From: Paenibacillus sp. 1_12
GTDB lineage: Bacteria; Bacillota; Bacilli; Paenibacillales; NBRC-103111
Assembly (NCBI RefSeq): GCF_900114475.1
Contig: NZ_FOTE01000007.1
Coordinates: 62,001 to 126,000, forward strand
Direction: 5' to 3'
Length of the DNA stretch: 64,000 bases
This document shows positions 36,062 through 46,652 of this stretch, in pieces. The position numbers and the translations under genes are program-made. Below the pieces are notes generated by a model. It ran no database searches. It was not told the origin of the DNA and worked only from the letters and a program-made list of their open reading frames with translations. Position 1 is the stretch's first letter; the number at the start of each line of letters is the position of its first letter.

Positions 36062-36604
36062 ATGGAAAATACAATTCAAATTTTGGCTATATCGGGAAGT
36101 CTTCGTGAAAAATCGTCTAATACTGCATTAATGAAAGCCATTATTGGATTATCCTCGGCGGACATCCAATTTACCATTTATGGTGGGTTGGGCGATCTTC
36201 CACATTTTAATCCTGACCTCGATCTCGACGATGGACCTTCTTCGGTACAAGGGCTAAGGCAGCAGCTTAAGGAGGCACACGGTGTACTTATCTGCACTCC
36301 TGAGTATGGGAATGGTGTTCCGGGCGTCCTAAAAAATGCTCTAGACTGGATCGTATCCTCAGGCGAGTTTATGAATAAACCTACAGCCGTCATCAGCGCG
36401 TCACCAACGCCAATGGGTGGAGATAAAGCACATGCTTCACTTCTGCTTACTCTCAAAATGATTAATGCTGAGATTATAGAAGAAGGATTGATGATGATAC
36501 CCCATATCACTTTGAAATTAAATAAAGAAGGTGTTATTACAGACTCAGAAATGGAGCAGAGGCTGCTAGCCGTATTACGTGCGCTTGAACAAGCTTGCCG
36601 TTAA
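36062..36604 (+). CDS. NADPH-dependent FMN reductase family protein
   Basis: 180-aa flavodoxin-like oxidoreductase (PF03358). Visible are the FMN phosphate loop SGSLREKSSNT (residues about 10-20), the TPEYGNGVPGVLKNALDW loop over the isoalloxazine ring and the SASPTPMGGDKAH segment. It reduces FMN, quinones, azo compounds or chromate in related proteins; the substrate here is unknown. AAGGAATG precedes ATG 36062. Single gene. Confidence 0.88.
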   Translation: MENTIQILAISGSLREKSSNTALMKAIIGLSSADIQFTIYGGLGDLPHFNPDLDLDDGPSSVQGLRQQLKEAHGVLICTPEYGNGVPGVLKNALDWIVSSGEFMNKPTAVISASPTPMGGDKAHASLLLTLKMINAEIIEEGLMMIPHITLKLNKEGVITDSEMEQRLLAVLRALEQACR

Positions 36605-38647
<2,043 letters not shown>

Positions 38648-38664
38648 AACGGGGCAAAAAAATA

Positions 38665-38708
38665 TGAAACAGCTATACGGTTCCTCAAGTGGGCCGTATA
38701 TGATGTTT
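38665..38708. terminator. Inverted repeat after the collagen-like gene
   Basis: GAAACA-TATACGG ... CCGTATA-TGTTTC; it sits between convergent genes but has no T run, so it is only a probable bidirectional terminator. Confidence 0.5.
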
Positions 38709-38728
38709 CACCACGTTCATCTCGAATG

Positions 38729-38981
38729 CTATAGGATTCTATGAGCTCTGCGATATTTAATAATATAGCTTCCCCTGGCTACTGGGGCTGCTTCTCCGCT
38801 ACATACGATGGTTAAGCTTTTAATGGAGGGCAGAACCAAGGAGACTTGCTGCGATTGTCCGATCATCTGGACAATTTCTTTTGTTTTCATTTTTATAATG
38901 GCTTGCATTTCGCAATTGGTATCGTTCTGTATTCTGACAGATGCCGGCAACTATTGGACCTCGAGATGATTGACAACCCAT
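38729..38981 (-). pseudogene. Small Cys-containing protein next to Ena, frameshifted
   Basis: ATG 38981 with GGGGAA upstream starts MGCQSSRGPIVAGICQ; within about 38930-38950 the useful frame shifts to VRIQNDTNCEMQAIIKMKTK, and continues with SIKSLTIVCSG to a stop at 38729. Joined, it gives a beta-rich protein of about 85 aa with Cys near both ends. I do not recognise the family. Location between a collagen-like gene and an Ena gene suggests a spore-surface role. A one-base insertion (or two-base loss) breaks it, unless it is a sequencing error. Confidence 0.5.
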
Positions 38982-39063
38982 TTTAATTCCCCACAAATTC
39001 ATATTTATATTATTCTATCTGTCGCATTTGGACTCGCAATTTGGTGTCTGTGTTAACCGCTAA

Positions 39064-39444
39064 GAGGGTAACGAAAGTAATTTCTCCTGTTGTAATCAAG
39101 TTACCTTCGTTCAAGATCAACTTTGTTTTCCAATTAATAGTACACCAGTCGGCTCCGCATTCGCCCAAGATCTATACCACTTAAATATGAATACCAATAA
39201 CTTATATGTCTCAGGAACTCTTTTGATAAGTGCCGCTCCAGTTGGAAGAACTATCACTGTCAACTTCCTTCTTGGCGGACCTGCAGGAACTATTGTTGAA
39301 ACCGATACAATTACACCTGGTACTGCTCTTGCCTTCACCAAAACTGGATTCGATACCATACAATTAGAAGTCACAGCAGGTGGTGTTACACCGAATATTA
39401 CTGGCGAACTTTGCGTAACGCCTCGTTATCCTATTAGCACCTAA
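39064..39444 (+). CDS. Ena-type endospore appendage subunit (DUF3992-like), no canonical start codon
   Basis: The open frame from 39064 encodes an Ena-like protein: N-terminal NFSCCNQ (disulfide-forming Cys pair), TFVQDQLC (like Ena FVQDKVC), a jelly-roll body (TITVNFLLGGPAGTIVETDT) and the terminal GELCVTPRYPI (like GEFCITTRYPM in Ena1A). Ena subunits assemble into long pili on Bacillus and Paenibacillus spores through Cys cross-links. Between stop TAA 39061 and the Cys pair there is no ATG, GTG or TTG, although AGAGGG (39064-39069) is placed like a ribosome site; the first ATG is 39187, which would lose both Cys motifs. Start-codon loss, a rare start or a sequence error are possible. Confidence 0.7.
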   Translation, partial: EGNESNFSCCNQVTFVQDQLCFPINSTPVGSAFAQDLYHLNMNTNNLYVSGTLLISAAPVGRTITVNFLLGGPAGTIVETDTITPGTALAFTKTGFDTIQLEVTAGGVTPNITGELCVTPRYPIST

Positions 39445-39852
39445 TATAACAACAATCCTCTTTATATTTAAAAACTTGCTGAAAAGCCCTTGATGATCAA
39501 GAGCTTTTCAGCGACTCACGAATATGATCTATTTTCTTAATCCGTGTAAGATAAATTAACCGTGTGATTCTAAAGGTTTTGGAAGTGCTTGCAAATGATT
39601 GGATGGTGAGATTAGGTTAAGGAGAATTGTGTATTGGAGGCGTTTTTTGATCGTGTACATACTCAAAATGGGGACATTCGTGGCTGCTAAAAAAGCGCAC
39701 AAATGTCCCTAATGTGTAACTATACTATTTTCAACCGGATTCAATTGTATGTATCACTCGTACAGCTCGCCTAATGAGGTATACCGAGACGTTGGAGTAT
39801 GGATAAATACAACTGTATCCGAACTCTTCAATATGCGAAGTGAATTAATTGA
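39445..39852. other. Intergenic region with two inverted repeats
   Basis: Contains GCTGAAAAGC / GCTTTTCAGC (39478-39512), a likely end of the Ena transcript, and GGGACATT ... AATGTCCC with inner GTG/CAC (about 39675-39712), which resembles a small repeat-type hairpin. A 63-codon plus-strand frame at 39749 overlaps the NlpC/P60 gene and lacks support. Confidence 0.5.
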
Positions 39853-40356
39853 TCAAAGAACACGACGTGCCGTCACGTATGTCTTGTCCCAAGTACTTCC
39901 AGAAAAATTGGATATCGTAACTCCTACGCCGACTTTGTAGGTATGAAGTAATTTGTTGTTGCCCATATAAATACTAACGTGATTGATTTTACCGTCTTTG
40001 TTCGTGTCAGAGAAAATCAAATCCCCCGGCTTAAGCTGGCTTCTTGAAACATATTTACCGACTTTGGATTGCTGTACAGAAGAGCGCGGAAGATTAATTC
40101 CATTCTTCTTATATACATACTGAGTAAAGGATGAGCAATCGAATGCTGAAGTGATACCGGAGGATGCTCCGAATTTATAAGGAACTCCTAAATATTTCTT
40201 ACCGGTAGCAAATATTTTATTGGCCACCGAAGTGCTGGAGGCTGTTGCGGCATAAGCCGATGGAGGTGTGACGAGTAGACTGCCTGAAAAAAGGATCGAG
40301 AGACTGAGACCAATACCAATTATAGTTTTACCATAGCGTTTATTCATGCTGTTCAT
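39853..40356 (-). CDS. Secreted NlpC/P60 cell-wall endopeptidase (paralogue 2)
   Basis: 167 aa, paralogue of the 5596-6087 product. Signal peptide (1-36, ending AYA), then a lone NlpC/P60 domain with Cys74 (FDCSSF), His126 (NHVSIYMG) and His138. It differs by an insert DTNKDGKIN before the catalytic His, which resembles a calcium-binding DxNxDGxI loop. GGAGGAAAC precedes ATG 40356. Its upstream region repeats the layout of paralogue 1. Confidence 0.88.
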   Translation of the reverse strand: MNSMNKRYGKTIIGIGLSLSILFSGSLLVTPPSAYAATASSTSVANKIFATGKKYLGVPYKFGASSGITSAFDCSSFTQYVYKKNGINLPRSSVQQSKVGKYVSRSQLKPGDLIFSDTNKDGKINHVSIYMGNNKLLHTYKVGVGVTISNFSGSTWDKTYVTARRVL

Positions 40357-40383
40357 GTTTCCTCCTAAGGTAAGTTATGGACG

Positions 40384-40393
40384 GGTGATTACC
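40384..40393. promoter_or_regulatory. GGTGATTACC repeat upstream of NlpC/P60 paralogue 2
   Basis: Near-palindrome 28 bases before the start codon (extends to GGGTGATTACCC), matching GGTGATCACC upstream of paralogue 1 and separated by exactly 32 bases from a TAGTAAATA motif in both. Confidence 0.4.
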
Positions 40394-40535
40394 CAAATCC
40401 ACCTTACCACAAAAGAAATTTCCACTATTTACTAGAAGCCTCAGAAAGCCTTGCCAGGCTTGGTATACATCATCTTTATTAGAAATTAATGAGAAAATTT
40501 TAATCTAAAAGCACTTGACGAAATATTTCCCATGG

Positions 40536-40558
40536 AAAACAAATCTTAAATTTGTTTT
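40536..40558. terminator. AT-rich hairpin
   Basis: AAAACAAAT-CTTAA-ATTTGTTTT, a perfect 9-bp stem in the long gap before the ABC operon; it may act as a terminator in either direction. Confidence 0.4.
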
Positions 40559-40580
40559 ATAAATTGGTGAAAAGCAAGGT

Positions 40581-40609
40581 TTGAATAAATACAAGTTAAT
40601 TGGTATGAT
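40581..40609 (+). promoter_or_regulatory. SigA-type promoter for a short RNA or leader
   Basis: -35 TTGAAT (40581-40586), exactly 17 bases, -10 TATGAT (40604-40609). Confidence 0.65.
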
Positions 40610-40615
40610 TAAATC

Positions 40616-40677
40616 CAGTTGACCGGACTGCCGGAGACTCCTCTTCATGTTATTTTCATTAGGGGGAGTCTTTTTTA
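40616..40677 (+). ncRNA. Candidate small RNA or attenuated leader of about 62 nt
   Basis: Transcription from the promoter at 40581 would start near 40616 and end at an intrinsic terminator (AGACTCC ... GGAGTCT, then TTTTTT, 40635-40677). Upstream of the terminator is a CCGG-ACTG-CCGG mini-hairpin. It shares GACTGCCGGAGAC with the ohr terminator loop. It may be an independent sRNA, or a leader that attenuates the ABC operon starting at 40839; no known riboswitch class is recognised. Confidence 0.45.
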
Positions 40678-40838
40678 TGTGAAAAATGCTGATAAATCAA
40701 CGAATTTATGAAAAAAATCAAATTTTTATAATGAGAACAAAAATTCATTATTTATTATTTGAGCGATTTTATACATAATCAAATTACTCGGAATTAACCG
40801 AAAACGCCTAACATTTCCAAGTAGAAGGAGAGACAACC

Positions 40839-41696
40839 ATGAAACAAAAAGGAGGCGTCTTATTTTCACTTAGCAATAGTGTTTTTTTAATTGTATTGTC
40901 TCTAGTTACATTGTACCCCATGTGGCGTGAGGCGGCGGTGTCCTTCAGCAGTATGGAAGAGGCTCTTAAGGGCGGGTTGTTTTTATGGCCGAAGGGGTTC
41001 ACCGTGGACGCTTATGTCAACATTGTACATTCCCGGTATTTATGGCTTGCCTATGGCAACAGTCTGTTCATTACACTGATGGGGACGTTTATCGGTGTGC
41101 TGCTGACGGCGGCTACGGCATATCCACTGATTAAAGGTGATTTACCGGGTAAAAAATCCGTTGTTCTTATTATTCTGTTCACCATGCTATTTAATGGGGG
41201 AATTATTCCTACGTATCTGCTGGTGAAAAATGTTGGGCTGATCAATTCTTTATGGTCTTTAATCTTGCCAACAGCGATTTCTGCTTACAACGTCATTGTC
41301 ATGATGAGTTTCTTTCGAACGCTGCCACGGGAGCTGGAGGAATCAGCAACGATGGATGGCGCGCATGCCGTACGCATTTTTGCTAGTGTTATTCTCCCGC
41401 TTTCCAAGCCGGTGCTGGCAACGATTGCACTGTGGGAAGCGGTCGGCTACTGGAACAATTATTTGCAGGCTTTGTTTTATTTGAATGACAAAAGCAAATA
41501 CGTTCTCCCTGTGCTGCTGCGCGATATTATCAATGGACAGACTGTGGCACAAATGACTGGGGAAAGTACAGGCTCATCAACGGAATCCGTTATTGCGGCA
41601 ACGACGATTATGGCGGTGCTGCCGATCCTCATCGTGTATCCGTTCCTGCAAAAATATTTTGTACAAGGCACACTGATCGGATCGGTCAAGGCATGA
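40839..41696 (+). CDS. Sugar ABC transporter permease (LplC/YtcP-like)
   Basis: 285-aa inner-membrane permease of the carbohydrate uptake transporter family with six predicted TM helices. It contains the cytoplasmic EAA loop ELEESATMDGAHAVRIFASVILPLSKP that docks the ATPase. The N-terminus (LVTLYPMW) and C-terminus (YPFLQKYFVQGTLIGSVKA) are typical. AAGGAGAG precedes ATG 40839. It opens the locus, ahead of its binding protein, with the partner permease only at 45661; this order is unusual. Confidence 0.9.
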   Translation: MKQKGGVLFSLSNSVFLIVLSLVTLYPMWREAAVSFSSMEEALKGGLFLWPKGFTVDAYVNIVHSRYLWLAYGNSLFITLMGTFIGVLLTAATAYPLIKGDLPGKKSVVLIILFTMLFNGGIIPTYLLVKNVGLINSLWSLILPTAISAYNVIVMMSFFRTLPRELEESATMDGAHAVRIFASVILPLSKPVLATIALWEAVGYWNNYLQALFYLNDKSKYVLPVLLRDIINGQTVAQMTGESTGSSTESVIAATTIMAVLPILIVYPFLQKYFVQGTLIGSVKA

Positions 41697-41751
41697 GACA
41701 ACAGCAAGACACGAATTTATAGTTTCATCATGTACAGGAGGAAAAGAAGCT

Positions 41752-43332
41752 ATGCTATCTCATAATAAATTCAAATCTATCGTTATTTTATCCTTAGTGG
41801 CGAGTCTTGCCGCAGCATGCAGTGCCCAACCAGAGACAGGTGGTACCGGTAAAAGCAGTACGGCTGCATCGCAGGGCAGTCCTTCAGGCAGCGGCAGCGA
41901 CATGGCCAAAGTAACCTACAATATTTTCCGCAGCTTTCAAGCGCCCGAATATCCTGCGGATGGCGGTCCTGCCAAGAAAAAGGTGCTTTCCGCACTGGAG
42001 CAGGCTGGTATCAAAGGCGTCGATTACAAGGTGTCGATGGCCTCCGGGGAGGAGTATAAGACGAAGTTGAATTTGCTAGCGTCTTCCGGGGATCTGCCGG
42101 ACTATTTCAGTGTACCTGATTTACTAACGTTGAACCGTTTGGCGGACGAGGGCTTGATAATTCCGCTGGACGATTTGCTTAAAAAGGCGCCTGATGTGAT
42201 GAAATTCCTGAAGCCCGAAGACCTGGAAATGCTCAAATATAAAGGCAAGCTTTACGGGCTACCACCGGGTTATCGCCCTGAACCGTTTAATGGGCCCAAC
42301 ACGAACGGACTGCTGATTCGTCAGGATTGGCTGGATACCCTGAATCTGAAGTCACCAACAACACTGGATGAGCTGCATGATGTACTCAAGGCTTTTACAT
42401 TTAATGATCCAGATGGCAACGGAAAAAAAGATACATTTGGAATTACGACCAACAAGCTTTCGGGAGTCGGTACATACGGCACGTATTTCAGCCCTATTTT
42501 CGGCGCGTTCGGTGTTGTTCCTACATTTTGGCAGCAGCGTGACGGGCAGTTGAAGCAGGGAATGGTGCTCCCCGAAACGAAGCAGGCGCTTGCCTTACTG
42601 CAAAGCTGGTACAAAGAGGGTATCATTGATCCAGAGTTCCCCATTATGGAGCAGAAGCAGATGAATGAGAAAATTGTTAATTCCAAAGCGGGAATTTTTG
42701 AAGGGACAGCATTTGATGCCGATCCGACAGGAGCAAACTACAGTGCATTGAAGAAAACCGTTACAACAGCGAAGCTGGCATTTCTGACTCCGCCCGCAGG
42801 AGCCGCTGGGAAGAAGGGGACAGCCGAAAACTCTCCTGCATACAACGATATTCGAGCCATCTCGGCGAAAGCCAAAAATCCGGAAAAATTGTTGGAGCTG
42901 ATCAACTGGTCGGCAGGTCCGGGCTTTGATTTGGTGACCTACGGGATCGAGAATGAGGATTACCAATTCGATAAGGATAAAAATAAAATCAAGCTGTTGG
43001 TTGCCAATTATTCTGAGCTTTACAAGAAAGGCTTCTCCAATCCAATCCGGTTCCTTCAAGTCGTTGACCGCCGCTGGCTGACAGATGAAGCCGTTGCAGC
43101 GATGACCGTTTCTAATGATCGGAACAATCTGGTTCGCAATGAGTTTTGGAAAAGCGTGCAAGCTATGAACGATTATCCAGATATTAAAAAGCTGTGGGAT
43201 GAGTATTTTGCCAAAATCGTTACCGGTGCCTGGTCTATTGAGAAATGGGATGAATTTGTCAAACGTTATTACCAAGAGGGCGGGCAAGAGATCGAGAAGC
43301 AGGTCAACGCGGAATGGAAGAAAACCAAATAA
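41752..43332 (+). CDS. Extracellular sugar-binding lipoprotein (LplA-like)
   Basis: 526-aa family 1 solute-binding lipoprotein: signal peptide with lipobox LAAAC (Cys23), a Ser/Gly-rich linker, then a long two-lobed domain as in LplA. It contains DPDGNGKKDTFG, a calcium-type loop common in this group. It captures an oligosaccharide for the two LplB/C-like permeases. AGGAGG is placed upstream of ATG 41752, 55 bases after the permease. The sulfatase at 46653 suggests a sulfated ligand (inference). Confidence 0.9.
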   Translation: MLSHNKFKSIVILSLVASLAAACSAQPETGGTGKSSTAASQGSPSGSGSDMAKVTYNIFRSFQAPEYPADGGPAKKKVLSALEQAGIKGVDYKVSMASGEEYKTKLNLLASSGDLPDYFSVPDLLTLNRLADEGLIIPLDDLLKKAPDVMKFLKPEDLEMLKYKGKLYGLPPGYRPEPFNGPNTNGLLIRQDWLDTLNLKSPTTLDELHDVLKAFTFNDPDGNGKKDTFGITTNKLSGVGTYGTYFSPIFGAFGVVPTFWQQRDGQLKQGMVLPETKQALALLQSWYKEGIIDPEFPIMEQKQMNEKIVNSKAGIFEGTAFDADPTGANYSALKKTVTTAKLAFLTPPAGAAGKKGTAENSPAYNDIRAISAKAKNPEKLLELINWSAGPGFDLVTYGIENEDYQFDKDKNKIKLLVANYSELYKKGFSNPIRFLQVVDRRWLTDEAVAAMTVSNDRNNLVRNEFWKSVQAMNDYPDIKKLWDEYFAKIVTGAWSIEKWDEFVKRYYQEGGQEIEKQVNAEWKKTK

Positions 43333-43393
43333 GTTCCCGCCATCCGATAGTTGACGGATCGAACGCGTACGACAAGGAAAAGAGGAAACGTCT

Positions 43394-45664
43394 ATGTTTA
43401 ACAAAATGCTAGTATCCTACATAACGATCATAGTGGTTCTCGTTCTAGCGGCCGGTTCGTCCTATCTGATGATTGTGTCCCATGATGTCAAGTCGGAGAT
43501 TGAGCAAGCCTCCCATGACCAAATGTCACGCATGCTCAGGCATACGGATTCGTTAATTGAGAGTGTAGAGCAGCTTTCTCTGCAAATCGCTTTGAAGCCG
43601 GACATGAACACAGCCTTAACGAATCCGTACCCGCTTTCCATACTCCAGTTTGGATCCTTAAAGGATCAAATAAAGGAAGAGGTCAGCGCCAACAATCTGC
43701 TGTATTCGATATATTTGTATTTTCGTTTGGGAGATCGCATTTTGACCACGAACGAAGGTCTGTATAGTCTCGATCGTTTTTTTGACCGTCAGATGATCAC
43801 AATGAGCTTTGCTTCCCATAGTAGTAAAGGATATCAGGTTCGCAGACTGTATGATTCATCACAAAATGATCCTGTCGATTTGATTACGTTTCATAGGCTT
43901 GTACCACTTACGGCAAAGGAACCGCTAGGCGAATTGATTCTGAATGTAAAACGGCAGGCTTTCTTTGATGCTTTATTCCACTATACCAATGCAGACAACG
44001 GGCAGATGGTTATTGTAGACAATGAAAGCATGGCTGTTCTATCGAGCAGTGACCCGGAGAATAGGAGCTTTACCGAATCCCTGCAGATTCTCGTATCCGG
44101 GCATCAGCTGTCCGGTAAGTCAGGGATGATTCAACAACAATGGAATGGAAAGCCGTATTTGCTCAGCTATGTCCGGTCAGACCATATGCCGTGGATGGTT
44201 GTAAATCGTATTCCTTATTACGTTTATCAGGATGCTTTGAATGCCAAGCTTCATCATGTGCTTCAGATTGCAGGAGCCGTTATACTGATCGGCATGGTGC
44301 TCGCCTGCTTGTTCAGTATTCGATTTACAAGACCCTGGAAAAATATTGTCAAAGAATATATTCAACCCCAAGGAATCAACATCACGAGAAAGGATGAAAG
44401 TGAGCTTATAGCTGAAGCAATCCGCGAGCTAGTTCAGGAAAATCGCAGCATCAAGCATACCTTGGAGCAGAGTGAGCCCATCATCCGTTATAGGCTGATT
44501 TACGACATTTTAACGAACCGAGTGCTTGAAACGTCAGTAATGACCAATCGACTTCAGCATCTGGGCATCGTGTTTCCCCATTCCTATTATGCGGCGGTCA
44601 TCGTTCAAGCAGATATGCAGGCTTATGAGGAGCAGGATGACTACAACGAAATCCGGCTGCTGCTGTTCAGTGTTATCGAGAATGAACTGAAGAAGCGATT
44701 TTTTGTAGTAGGTACGATATTGGAAAACCATCATCTTGGCTTTATCCTGAATGTGCCGGAAGCCGAATATTTGGATAAGCTTAAGCAGGAGCTTCACGCT
44801 TGCTGCAGGGAAGCCGGTCACATTGGGCAGGATAATTTCGGTATCACGTTGCAGACGTCTTTTGGAGGCATTTATCCGGAAATGAATTTCTTGAACAAAT
44901 CGTATCATGAAGCCAAACAGGCTGCGCATCATACGGCTTGGACCCGCCATGCAGACTGCATCTTTTTCGATGATTCAGTTGACTGGGGGAAATGGAGTTA
45001 TCCATTGACTATTCAGAAGGAGCTGCTGCAACGATTGAAGTCGGTGGACCGGGATCTGGTGAAGCTCTGCCTTGACGATTTGTTCGACCGTTATATGGTC
45101 AGCAAAGCTTATACTCGTGACGCCGTACAGGATACTGTCACCCTGATGATGGGAGCGATCGTCCAGGAGTTGTATGAAGACGGTTATTCGCTCGACAAGG
45201 TTCATTTGCGGTTCCAATCGGTAAGTGAATGTACGCATATAGGTCAAGTGAAGGAGCTCTTTTACAGCTACATTACCGATATCATGAACCTGCTTGAACA
45301 ATTTCAGGATAAATCGCAAAGCAATACGTTTGTTGGCAAGGCCATTGAATATATGCAGGCGCAATATGACCGGATTGAATCGATATCGGAAGTAGCTGAG
45401 CATGTCGGCGTAAGCAGCAGCTACCTAAGTCGTATGTTTCGCACCGAGACCGGAAAAGCGCCGCTGGATTACTTGACACGTCTGCGAATCGATAAAAGCA
45501 AGGAGCTGCTTTTTTTCGGCGATTGTAAATATTCACTTCAGGAAATATGCGGTCAGATTGGCTATCATGATGTGCAAAGTTTTATTCGTTTTTTTAAGAA
45601 ATGGGAGAACATGACCCCCGGAGAATATCGTAAACTTCAGCTGGAAAAAGGAGGTGCCCTATGA
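43394..45664 (+). CDS. Membrane-bound AraC-family sensor-regulator (YesS-like)
   Basis: 756-aa one-protein sensor and DNA-binding regulator. TM1 (residues about 8-28) and TM2 (about 296-318) flank an extracellular Cache-like domain; after a cytoplasmic linker the last 100 aa are a double HTH of AraC (SISEVAEHVGVSSSYLSRMF and LQEICGQIGYHDVQSFIRFF). Proteins of this form sense an extracellular sugar or its binding protein and activate the surrounding genes while tethered to the membrane. Its stop overlaps the next permease start (ATGA at 45661). Confidence 0.87.
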   Translation: MFNKMLVSYITIIVVLVLAAGSSYLMIVSHDVKSEIEQASHDQMSRMLRHTDSLIESVEQLSLQIALKPDMNTALTNPYPLSILQFGSLKDQIKEEVSANNLLYSIYLYFRLGDRILTTNEGLYSLDRFFDRQMITMSFASHSSKGYQVRRLYDSSQNDPVDLITFHRLVPLTAKEPLGELILNVKRQAFFDALFHYTNADNGQMVIVDNESMAVLSSSDPENRSFTESLQILVSGHQLSGKSGMIQQQWNGKPYLLSYVRSDHMPWMVVNRIPYYVYQDALNAKLHHVLQIAGAVILIGMVLACLFSIRFTRPWKNIVKEYIQPQGINITRKDESELIAEAIRELVQENRSIKHTLEQSEPIIRYRLIYDILTNRVLETSVMTNRLQHLGIVFPHSYYAAVIVQADMQAYEEQDDYNEIRLLLFSVIENELKKRFFVVGTILENHHLGFILNVPEAEYLDKLKQELHACCREAGHIGQDNFGITLQTSFGGIYPEMNFLNKSYHEAKQAAHHTAWTRHADCIFFDDSVDWGKWSYPLTIQKELLQRLKSVDRDLVKLCLDDLFDRYMVSKAYTRDAVQDTVTLMMGAIVQELYEDGYSLDKVHLRFQSVSECTHIGQVKELFYSYITDIMNLLEQFQDKSQSNTFVGKAIEYMQAQYDRIESISEVAEHVGVSSSYLSRMFRTETGKAPLDYLTRLRIDKSKELLFFGDCKYSLQEICGQIGYHDVQSFIRFFKKWENMTPGEYRKLQLEKGGAL

Positions 45665-46608
45665 GCAGGCAAAATATCGGTGCAGGCAATTCTGCCCCTC
45701 GTGTTTATGGAGCACCATCAAGAAGTCTGATCCGAGCATTAAACAATTACAAATATTATTATGCATTGCTGCTGCCGGGTCTTATTTACTTCATTGTATT
45801 CAAATATATCCCGATGGGCGGCGTCATCATTGCGTTCAAGGATTATAAGCTGTCGCAGGGTATTATTGGTAGCCCTTGGGTTGGGCTGAAATGGTTCGAG
45901 ATCCTGGTTTCTACCGGTGATTTCTGGAATGCGCTGTATAATACTGTGTTGATTAGTTTTTATAAGATGATCTTTGGCTTTCCAGCACCTATCGCTCTTG
46001 CGGTCCTGTTGAATGAGGTGATGAATCAACGATTCAAGCGGGTGATTCAAAGTATTTTATATTTCCCGCACTTTTTGTCTTGGATTGTGCTGGGGGGCAT
46101 TTTATTTACGATCTTGTCTCCTTCTACTGGCTTATTGTCCTGGCTGGGGTTCAGCAGTTCTCCGTTGATGCAGCCCGAATCATTCCGATCGCTGCTCGTT
46201 ATTTCACACATTTGGAAGGAAATCGGCTGGGGGACCGTCATCTATCTTGCAGCTATAGCGGGTGTTAATCCCGAGCTGTATGAAGCGGCCCGAATGGATG
46301 GAGCAAGTCGATACAAGCTGATCCGACATGTGACCCTTCCAGCGATATCGGGAACTATTGTCATCCTGCTGATATTGCGAGCAGGGCAGATTTTATCCGC
46401 AGGCTTCGATCAAGTGTTTATTTTATCAAATGATGTTGTCCTGCATGTTGCAGATATATTAGATACGTATGTTTACCGTGTAGGCTTGAGCATGGGGCGG
46501 TTTTCTATAGCCACGGCGGCCGGCTTGTTTCAATCTGTGGCCGGTTTGCTGCTGCTGCTGTTTACTAACTGGCTAGCACGACGATTCGACGATCAAGGGT
46601 TATGGTAA
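45661..46608 (+). CDS. Sugar ABC transporter permease (LplB-like)
   Basis: 315-aa permease, partner of the 40839 product. It has six TM helices, the start typical of LplB (YYYALLLPGLIYFIVFKYIPMGGVIIAFKDY) and the EAA loop LYEAARMDGASRYKLIRHVTLPA. It is translationally coupled to the AraC-type gene by a 4-base overlap. No ATPase gene lies in the locus; a shared MsmX-like ATPase is expected. Confidence 0.9.
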   Translation: MSRQNIGAGNSAPRVYGAPSRSLIRALNNYKYYYALLLPGLIYFIVFKYIPMGGVIIAFKDYKLSQGIIGSPWVGLKWFEILVSTGDFWNALYNTVLISFYKMIFGFPAPIALAVLLNEVMNQRFKRVIQSILYFPHFLSWIVLGGILFTILSPSTGLLSWLGFSSSPLMQPESFRSLLVISHIWKEIGWGTVIYLAAIAGVNPELYEAARMDGASRYKLIRHVTLPAISGTIVILLILRAGQILSAGFDQVFILSNDVVLHVADILDTYVYRVGLSMGRFSIATAAGLFQSVAGLLLLLFTNWLARRFDDQGLW

Positions 46609-46652
46609 GTTACGTAGTCTATCCACTTATATAGTGAAGGAGCTGGCAGGCA

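Noticed and set aside
39675-39712. Insertion-sequence end or MITE
   Set aside because: There is an inverted repeat, but no transposase fragment, target duplication or second copy in the window.
39749-39940. 63-codon plus-strand ORF downstream of Ena
   Set aside because: Its 3' half is antisense to the conserved C-terminus of NlpC/P60 and no ribosome site is seen.
42595-43404. 269-codon antisense ORF over the binding-protein gene
   Set aside because: Overlaps a complete solute-binding protein; composition is that of a reverse-complement shadow.
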